Source: Thiotrichaceae bacterium (lineage in GTDB: Bacteria > Pseudomonadota > Gammaproteobacteria > Eutrophobiales > Eutrophobiaceae). From it: a stretch of 64,000 nt of DNA. The stretch is taken from positions 71,433 to 135,432 of the forward strand of contig DUBV01000005.1 in NCBI GenBank assembly GCA_012960105.1, written 5' to 3'. A program made the position numbers and the translations under genes. Positions 58,749 to 64,000 of this stretch are shown piece by piece (within the stretch, counting starts at the first letter, position 1; every line of letters begins with the position of its first letter). The notes beneath the pieces are model-generated. The model was not told where the DNA came from. It saw nothing but the letters and a program-made list of their open reading frames with translations, and did not search any database.

Positions 58749-58768
58749 GCGTTTATATAAATAAACGC
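58749..58768 (+). terminator. Hairpin between the leu leader and leuA
   Basis: GCGTTTAT, ATAA, ATAAACGC make a perfect 8-bp stem with a 4-nt loop, followed by TAATTT. The T-run is weak. In an attenuation model it would be the terminator formed when Leu-tRNA is plentiful. Confidence 0.45.
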
Positions 58769-58833
58769 TAATTTCACATTTGTATTGCTCAGGCTATCAA
58801 CATAGACTGAGCGCGAGTATCGGAGTAAATAAA

Positions 58834-60369
58834 ATGCAGGATAAATTAATTATATTTGACACGACTTTGCGTGATGGTGAGCAAAGTCCCGGCGCCTCAA
58901 TGACGAAGGATGAAAAGATTCGTATTGCCAAGGCCTTGGAAAAATTGCGCGTCGATATTATCGAAGCGGGTTTCCCTATTGCCAGTCAGGGCGATTTTGA
59001 AGCGGTAAAAGCCGTGGCTGAAATTATCACTGAAAGTACCGTATGTGGTTTGGCGCGAGCACTTGATAAAGATATCGATCGAGCGGCTGAAGCACTTAAG
59101 CCAGCAAAATCATCACGGATTCACACGTTTTTAGCGACCTCACCTATACACATGCGCGAGAAATTACGTATGTCACCAGATCAGGTCGTTGAACATGCGG
59201 TGCATGCTGTAAAGCGTGCAAAAACTTATACCGATAATGTTGAGTTCTCACCGGAAGATGCTGGACGTTCTGACTTTGACTTTTTATGTCGAGTGATAGA
59301 AGCGACCATTGATGCGGGTGCAACAACTATTAATATTCCGGATACCGTTGGTTATAACTTACCGCAGTTCTTTGGTGAGTTGATTAAAAACTTAATCGAA
59401 AATATTCCCAATTCAGATAAGGCGATATTTTCTGTGCATTGTCATAACGATTTGGGTTTATCGGTGGGTAATTCATTAGCCGCAGTATTGAATGGTGCGC
59501 GACAGGTTGAATGTACCATTAACGGATTGGGTGAACGTGCAGGTAATGCTTCACTCGAAGAAGTCGTTATGAGCGTGCGAACTCGTCGAGATATTTTTAC
59601 TTGTGATACTCGAATAGATACAACTCAGATCATGAATTGTTCACGATTGGTGTCGACAATCACTGGTTTTCCGGTGCAACCTAATAAAGCTATCGTTGGT
59701 GCCAATGCATTCGCTCATGAATCGGGTATACATCAAGATGGCGTATTAAAAAGCCGTGAGACTTACGAAATTATGCGTGCAGAAGATGTTGGCTGGAATG
59801 CCAATCGTATGGTCTTGGGAAAACATTCTGGTCGAAATGCCTTTCGTTCACGCTTGGAAGAATTAGGCGTTACTTTTGAAAAAGAAGAAGATTTGAATGA
59901 TGCTTTTTCTCGTTTTAAAGATTTAGCGGATAAGAAGCATGAAATCTTTGATGATGATTTACAGGCGTTGGTCAGTGATGCACTTCAAGATAGTGCCAAT
60001 GAAAAGATTAAACTTGTTTCAATTAAAGCATCAATCGAAACGGGTGAAACACCTAAAGCAGAAATAACGCTTTCTATAGACGGTGAAGAGAAACAAGCTA
60101 AAGCTGAAGGTGGCGGGCCAGTTGATGCAACCTTTAAAGCTATCGAAAGCATGGTGAATAGTGGTTGTGATTTGCAATTATATTCAGTTAATAACATAAC
60201 CAATGGTACCGACTCTCAAGGTGAAGTAACCGTTCGTCTTGATAAAGGAGGTCGCATAGTTAATGGTTTAGGTTCAGATACAGATATTGTGGTTGCTTCT
60301 GCAAAAGCATATATCAGCGCGCTAAATAAAGTGTTGGATCCTTCTCAGAAGGCACACCCGCAGCTTTGA
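58834..60369 (+). CDS. leuA: 2-isopropylmalate synthase
   Basis: LeuA condenses acetyl-CoA with 2-oxoisovalerate, the first committed step to leucine. The catalytic HMGL-like TIM barrel opens [19 protein letters not shown] and has [11 protein letters not shown] near residue 165, [17 protein letters not shown] near 200 and [16 protein letters not shown] near 290. The C-terminal LeuA_dimer domain (about 385-505) binds leucine for feedback. I start at ATG 58834 ([13 protein letters not shown] 9 nt upstream). The track start at 58780 adds 18 residues of leader sequence. Confidence 0.96.
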   Translation: MQDKLIIFDTTLRDGEQSPGASMTKDEKIRIAKALEKLRVDIIEAGFPIASQGDFEAVKAVAEIITESTVCGLARALDKDIDRAAEALKPAKSSRIHTFLATSPIHMREKLRMSPDQVVEHAVHAVKRAKTYTDNVEFSPEDAGRSDFDFLCRVIEATIDAGATTINIPDTVGYNLPQFFGELIKNLIENIPNSDKAIFSVHCHNDLGLSVGNSLAAVLNGARQVECTINGLGERAGNASLEEVVMSVRTRRDIFTCDTRIDTTQIMNCSRLVSTITGFPVQPNKAIVGANAFAHESGIHQDGVLKSRETYEIMRAEDVGWNANRMVLGKHSGRNAFRSRLEELGVTFEKEEDLNDAFSRFKDLADKKHEIFDDDLQALVSDALQDSANEKIKLVSIKASIETGETPKAEITLSIDGEEKQAKAEGGGPVDATFKAIESMVNSGCDLQLYSVNNITNGTDSQGEVTVRLDKGGRIVNGLGSDTDIVVASAKAYISALNKVLDPSQKAHPQL

Positions 60370-60385
60370 AATATAAAAGTTAATC

Positions 60386-61123
60386 ATGCAAGCATACCAG
60401 CAACAATATCTAAAAGAGATGGGCATTGATGTCTGGGTAGATCGTCAGGCAGAACAAGTATTGAATGTCTCTGAAGATATAACTGCTAGTAATGTTTCTA
60501 AAGCTATTACTTCTGAAAGACAAATCCCTGAGCCGGCTCCCAAGTCGGTTCAGGTTTTTCCAGAAGCATTAGCAACATTAAAGAAAGAAGTATCAACTTG
60601 TGAGAAATGTGAATTACATACATCAAGAACACAAACTGTATTTGGTGTTGGTAATCCAGATGCAGACTGGTTAATTATTGGCGAAGCACCAGGTGCGGAT
60701 GAAGATAGACAAGGAGAACCATTTGTTGGACGTGCTGGACAATTATTGAATTCGATGTTGTTGGCAATGGGTTTGAAAAGAGAGCAGGTATTCATTGCCA
60801 ATATATTAAAGTGTCGGCCACCAGACAATCGAGATCCGAAGATCGGTGAAGTAATAGCTTGTGAATCATATTTAAGACAGCAGATCGATTTAATCAAACC
60901 AAAAATTATTTTAGCGGTTGGCCGTATAGCAGCACAAAATCTATTGAAGGTGGATACTCCAATTGGAAAAATGCGCGGTAATCAATATCAATATCCTGAT
61001 AGTAAACTACCTGTGATCGTGACGTACCATCCAGCGTATCTATTACGTTCGCCAAGAGAAAAACGTAAGGTCTGGGAAGATCTTAAAATTGCAATGCGGC
61101 TTTATAAAAATATAGATGCATAA
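60386..61123 (+). CDS. Type 4 uracil-DNA glycosylase (Fe-S)
   Basis: This enzyme removes uracil from DNA. The four-cysteine Fe-S cluster ligands begin with [18 protein letters not shown] near residue 70. The catalytic motif is [26 protein letters not shown] near 98, [16 protein letters not shown] near 138 follows, and the C-terminal [10 protein letters not shown] carries the His. An unstructured N-terminal 65 residues precede the domain, as in other bacterial members. It is probably co-transcribed with rimI (19-nt gap) and starts 16 nt after leuA. Confidence 0.93.
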   Translation: MQAYQQQYLKEMGIDVWVDRQAEQVLNVSEDITASNVSKAITSERQIPEPAPKSVQVFPEALATLKKEVSTCEKCELHTSRTQTVFGVGNPDADWLIIGEAPGADEDRQGEPFVGRAGQLLNSMLLAMGLKREQVFIANILKCRPPDNRDPKIGEVIACESYLRQQIDLIKPKIILAVGRIAAQNLLKVDTPIGKMRGNQYQYPDSKLPVIVTYHPAYLLRSPREKRKVWEDLKIAMRLYKNIDA

Positions 61124-61142
61124 AGAGGTTGAATCATAGGAT

Positions 61143-61616
61143 ATGAGCGCTGTAATCAAACAAGATGAATTATATCTTCGACCTATGTCTGAAGAAGACT
61201 TGGTGTTTGTTGTGGCGAATGAAAATCGCGCTTATGAGTTTCCCTGGAGTGAGACTATCTTTCAGGATTGTTTGCATGTTGGTTATTGCAGTTGGGTACT
61301 TGAGTGTGATGGAAACATCATCGCTCATACCGTAATGTCAGTAGCAGCAGGTGAAGCACATATTCTAAATATCTGTGTGCATCCTGATTATCAGGGACAA
61401 GGTCTTGGCCGAAAGTTATTAGAGCACTTATTAGAGTTAGTATTGGATCATAATGTTGACATGATGTTTCTTGAAGTACGACCAACTAACTTTGGAGCAA
61501 TCAAGTTGTATCTAGATGTTGGCTTTGATGAAATAGGTATGCGAAGAAATTATTATCCCGCAAAAATGGGGTGGGAAGATGCGTTGGTTTTTGCTAAAGC
61601 AGTGATAAAGGATTAA
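61143..61616 (+). CDS. rimI: Ribosomal protein bS18 alanine N-acetyltransferase
   Basis: This is a GNAT-fold acetyltransferase of 157 residues. Family features are LYLRPMSEEDLVFVVANENRAYEFPWSE at the start, the acetyl-CoA loop HPDYQGQGLGRKLLEHLLE near residue 90, LEVRPTNFGAIKLYLDVGFDEIGMRRNYYP near residue 115 and the final segment. RimI acetylates S18 and perhaps other N-termini. tsaB, its frequent neighbour, is not here. Confidence 0.92.
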   Translation: MSAVIKQDELYLRPMSEEDLVFVVANENRAYEFPWSETIFQDCLHVGYCSWVLECDGNIIAHTVMSVAAGEAHILNICVHPDYQGQGLGRKLLEHLLELVLDHNVDMMFLEVRPTNFGAIKLYLDVGFDEIGMRRNYYPAKMGWEDALVFAKAVIKD

Positions 61617-61636
61617 ACGGATATATTCGCTCACTA

Positions 61637-61664
61637 CGTCATACCCGCGCAGGCGGGTATCCAG
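61637..61664. repeat. REP-like palindrome after rimI
   Basis: CGTCATACCCGCGCAGGCGGGTATCCAG. ATACCCGC and GCGGGTAT form a perfect 8-bp stem around a GCAG loop. The CGTCAT...CCAG frame resembles a palindromic repeat spread through many proteobacterial genomes, recalled from memory. It is GC-rich against its surroundings and lies 20 nt after the rimI stop, so it may also act as a terminator hairpin. Confidence 0.65.
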
Positions 61665-61719
61665 TAAGTCGACGTGTAAATAAGATGGCATTGATAGATA
61701 CCATATAATTAACAATCAA

Positions 61720-62628
61720 ATGAATATGAATAATAAAGACGACTTCCCAACACTAGAATCATTTGTTGGCAACACACCGTTAGTAAGGTTACAACGCTTA
61801 CCGGGTAAGACGAGTAATGTTGTGCTTGCCAAGCTTGAAGGAAACAACCCTGCAGGTTCGGTAAAAGATCGTCCTGCACTAAGCATGATTAAACATGCCG
61901 AAGCGCGCGGCGATATAAAACAGGGTGATACTTTAATCGAAGCCACTAGTGGTAATACCGGTATAGCATTAGCAATGGCCGCAGCAATACGTGGTTATAA
62001 AATGATATTAATCATGCCGGAAAGTATGAGTGTCGAACGTCGTGCAGTAATGAAAGCCTTTGGTGCGGAAATAGTTTTAACTTCTGCTGATGGCAGTATG
62101 GAAGAAGCCATCGATGTTTCTCGCGAAATGGAAGCCAAAGGTGAAGGCAAAGTATTAGATCAGTTTGGTAATCCCGATAATCCACGTGCGCATTATGAAG
62201 GTACCGGTCCGGAGATATGGCGTGATACTAATGGCAAGATTACACATTTTGTTAGTGCCATGGGTACGACGGGAACCATTATGGGTACATCGCGTTTTCT
62301 AAAAGAACAAAATCCGGATATTCAGATTGTTGGTGTTCAACCTATTGAGGGTGCAAAGATCCCGGGCATACGTCGTTGGCCGGAAGCATATATGCCAAAG
62401 ATTTATGAACCTGCCCGTGTTGATCGAATTATGGATATGGGGCAAGAGCTCGCAGAAAAAACAACATTAGAACTCGGATCGAAAGAAGGCATCTTTGCCG
62501 GTATTTCATCCGGTGGTGCAATGGCAGCAGCATTGCAATTATCAGAAGAAGTTGAGAATGCAGTAATAGTCACAATCGTATGTGACCGTGGAGATCGGTA
62601 TCTGTCAACGAATGTCTTTCCTGGATAG
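61720..62628 (+). CDS. cysM: Cysteine synthase B
   Basis: This is a PLP enzyme making cysteine from O-acetylserine and sulfide or thiosulfate. It opens with FVGNTPLVRLQRLPG. The PLP lysine is in NPAGSVKDRPALSMI near residue 45, and the Asn-binding loop is EATSGNTGIALAMAAAIRG near residue 70. The later GTTGTIMGTSRFL binds the phosphate of PLP. The CysM-type features are IEGAKIPGIRRWPEAYMPKIY and the C-terminal VCDRGDRYLSTNVF. The length of 302 residues is typical. Confidence 0.95.
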   Translation: MNMNNKDDFPTLESFVGNTPLVRLQRLPGKTSNVVLAKLEGNNPAGSVKDRPALSMIKHAEARGDIKQGDTLIEATSGNTGIALAMAAAIRGYKMILIMPESMSVERRAVMKAFGAEIVLTSADGSMEEAIDVSREMEAKGEGKVLDQFGNPDNPRAHYEGTGPEIWRDTNGKITHFVSAMGTTGTIMGTSRFLKEQNPDIQIVGVQPIEGAKIPGIRRWPEAYMPKIYEPARVDRIMDMGQELAEKTTLELGSKEGIFAGISSGGAMAAALQLSEEVENAVIVTIVCDRGDRYLSTNVFPG

Positions 62629-62648
62629 CTTCTTTTAAAAAACCATTA

Positions 62649-63374
62649 ATGATATTTATGATTCAAGCAATAAAAAGAATAATTGTTTATATTATATTAA
62701 TTATTTCGCTGATAATATTGATTCTTTTCTTTAGCGGATATATTTCAATTTATTCAAAAGAAAATTTTGAAAGAAGTTATTCTCAATTTCATAGTATTAA
62801 TAAGAAAGATGAATATATTATTGCTGAAGAAGTCAATCAGGTGACATTCAATATATCTGAATACAAATATATTTTAGGAGATTTTCCGATTGGTGACAGT
62901 GAAGTTGATTTATCTTTAGTGGCGAATTTTAAATATTTTATAAATTTTTCTGAACTTACTCATGAACTATATGAAAGAACCTTAATTATAAATATACCTA
63001 AGTTATATTTATCAACTCCTGTAGCTATTAATACAGGATCTATTAAACAAAAAGGAGAAAGGTTTATGCTTGGGGCATCTCCTGAAAAGTTATATGAAAA
63101 ATTACTTAGCCAAGTATCTGGAAAATTAAAAACTATTGGGGAGGCACAAAAGAATAATGTTAGAGATAAAGCGGCTCAATCAATGGCTGAAAATTTGAAT
63201 GATTTTTTATCCAATAATAATAGTTCTGGCCATTACGATATTATAAAAGTGGTTTTTAATGATGATATGAAAGATGCTATCCGACTATATGAATTTAATA
63301 ATAGCTTTTGCCCACAAAAGCTATGTAAATTTGAACTAGAATTTCTAGATGGAAAAACCATAGTAATAGAGTAA
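62649..63374 (+). CDS. Membrane-anchored protein, possibly DUF4230-like
   Basis: This is a protein of 241 residues with one N-terminal transmembrane anchor (IIVYIILIISLIILILFFSG), the rest outside the cytoplasm. The fold pattern VDLSLVANFKYFINFSEL, LIINIPKLYLSTPVAI and a long helix (AQKNNVRDKAAQSMAENLN) vaguely recalls DUF4230, but I am not sure. Codons are more AT-rich than in cysM and the exonuclease gene on either side. It is probably an insertion into an otherwise conserved order. The start is ATG 62649 or 62658. Confidence 0.6.
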   Translation: MIFMIQAIKRIIVYIILIISLIILILFFSGYISIYSKENFERSYSQFHSINKKDEYIIAEEVNQVTFNISEYKYILGDFPIGDSEVDLSLVANFKYFINFSELTHELYERTLIINIPKLYLSTPVAINTGSIKQKGERFMLGASPEKLYEKLLSQVSGKLKTIGEAQKNNVRDKAAQSMAENLNDFLSNNNSSGHYDIIKVVFNDDMKDAIRLYEFNNSFCPQKLCKFELEFLDGKTIVIE

Positions 63375-63386
63375 GTATTATAAATT

Positions 63387-64000
63387 ATGAACATACTTGT
63401 ATTTGATATTGAAACTGTACCGGACGTTGAGTCGGGTAAAAAATTATATAATCTTGAGGGTTTAAAAGCTGAAGATGCGGCTGAATTGATGTTTAGTCAG
63501 CGTCGTCAGGAAACTGATGGTAAGTCAGATTTCTTACGACATTACTTACATAGGATTGTTGCTATCTCTGTGGTATTAAAAACACAGGATAAACTCAGTG
63601 TTTGGTCTTTAGGTGATGTTGATTCGGATGAGAAAGAAATTATTCAACGTTTTTTTGAAGGTATAGAACGTTACACGCCGACGATTGTTTCGTGGAATGG
63701 TAGTGGCTTCGATTTACCGGTTCTGCATTATCGTTCGCTTTTACATAGCGTGGTAGCGCAGCGTTATTGGGAAAATGGTGAAGATGATCAGAGTTTTAAA
63801 TGGAATAATTATTTATCACGCTTTCATAGTCGTCATACCGATTTAATGGATGTGATCGCGGGTTATATGCCTGGAACGAAAGCGCCTCTGGATCAAATTG
63901 CTACTTTACTTGGCTTTCCAGGAAAGATGGGTATGAGTGGTGATAAGGTTTGGGATACTTATGCGGCGGGTGATATAGAAGCGATACGTAATTATTGTGA
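63387..64000 (+). CDS. PolB-like 3'-5' exonuclease (cut by window end)
   Basis: This is a predicted DNA polymerase B-like exonuclease of the DEDD superfamily, without a polymerase domain. The opening ILVFDIETVPDVESGKKLY holds the ExoI Asp/Glu pair. ISVVLKTQDKLSVWSLGD follows, and TIVSWNGSGFDLPVLHYRSL holds the ExoII Asp near residue 105. HTDLMDVIAGYMPG and KVWDTYAAGDIEAIRNYC carry the later residues. About 204 of roughly 240 residues are in the window. It starts 12 nt after the preceding gene. Confidence 0.9.
   Translation, partial: MNILVFDIETVPDVESGKKLYNLEGLKAEDAAELMFSQRRQETDGKSDFLRHYLHRIVAISVVLKTQDKLSVWSLGDVDSDEKEIIQRFFEGIERYTPTIVSWNGSGFDLPVLHYRSLLHSVVAQRYWENGEDDQSFKWNNYLSRFHSRHTDLMDVIAGYMPGTKAPLDQIATLLGFPGKMGMSGDKVWDTYAAGDIEAIRNYC

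Overview
The window is a continuous stretch of a fairly AT-rich gammaproteobacterial chromosome. The evidence is conserved gene order. Examples are bamD/rluD/pgeF/clpB, pilB-pilC plus pilS-pilR-pilA, suhB/trmJ, purM/DUF2066/perM/hda, arsC-wrbA/yihY, acyP/proS, and ilvB-ilvH-ilvC-psd-pssA-leuA. No rRNA, tRNA, IS element, prophage or CRISPR array was seen. The species cannot be named from the sequence alone; a free-living or host-associated marine or sulfur/methane-type gammaproteobacterium is only a guess.

Layout. 1-2.4 kb: type IV pilus genes pilC (cut by the window edge) and pilB. 2.6-9.6 kb: clpB, gdh, pgeF, rluD and, divergently, bamD. 9.6-17.1 kb: a first group of surface-glycan genes (two multi-spanning GT-C-type proteins, a methyltransferase and a methyltransferase-like/GT2 fusion) around nadE. 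17.3-19.4 kb: sucCD. 19.6-23.3 kb: pilS, pilR and pilA, with a good sigma-54 promoter in front of pilA and a strong terminator after it. 23.3-39.8 kb: an AT-rich glycan island. It holds a TMTC-like membrane protein directly behind pilA, a four-gene nucleotide-sugar operon (cupin, C-methyltransferase, epimerase, oxidoreductase), two GT-C/GT2/methyltransferase sets, a GT4, a UPF0104-type membrane protein and gmd. 39.9-53.4 kb: housekeeping genes (suhB, trmJ, purM, perM, hda, arsC, wrbA, yihY, acyP, proS), interrupted by a decayed sensor/response-regulator pair. 53.5-60.4 kb: branched-chain amino acid and phospholipid genes, with two leader peptides that I read directly from the sequence, one Ile/Leu/Val-rich before ilvB and one Leu-rich before leuA. 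60.4-64 kb: type-4 uracil-DNA glycosylase, rimI, cysM, an orphan membrane-anchored protein, and the start of a PolB-like 3'-5' exonuclease.

How the parts work together. PilS/PilR with sigma-54 should drive pilA, and PilB/PilC assemble the pilin. The glycan genes look like polyprenyl-phosphate-sugar chemistry: GT2 synthases of the dolichyl-phosphate-mannose-synthase type feeding large GT-C membrane transferases, with methyltransferases for decoration. The same kind of set recurs several times. Three GT-C proteins (9.6, 29.3 and 32.7 kb) are clear paralogues with a shared C-terminal cysteine-containing domain. A fourth set next to pilA has lost its GT2, of which only a frameshifted tail remains near 25.4 kb. 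This repeated, partly decaying set beside the pilin gene is the best candidate for something not yet described. The two amino-acid leaders suggest ribosome-mediated attenuation of both branches of the BCAA pathway.
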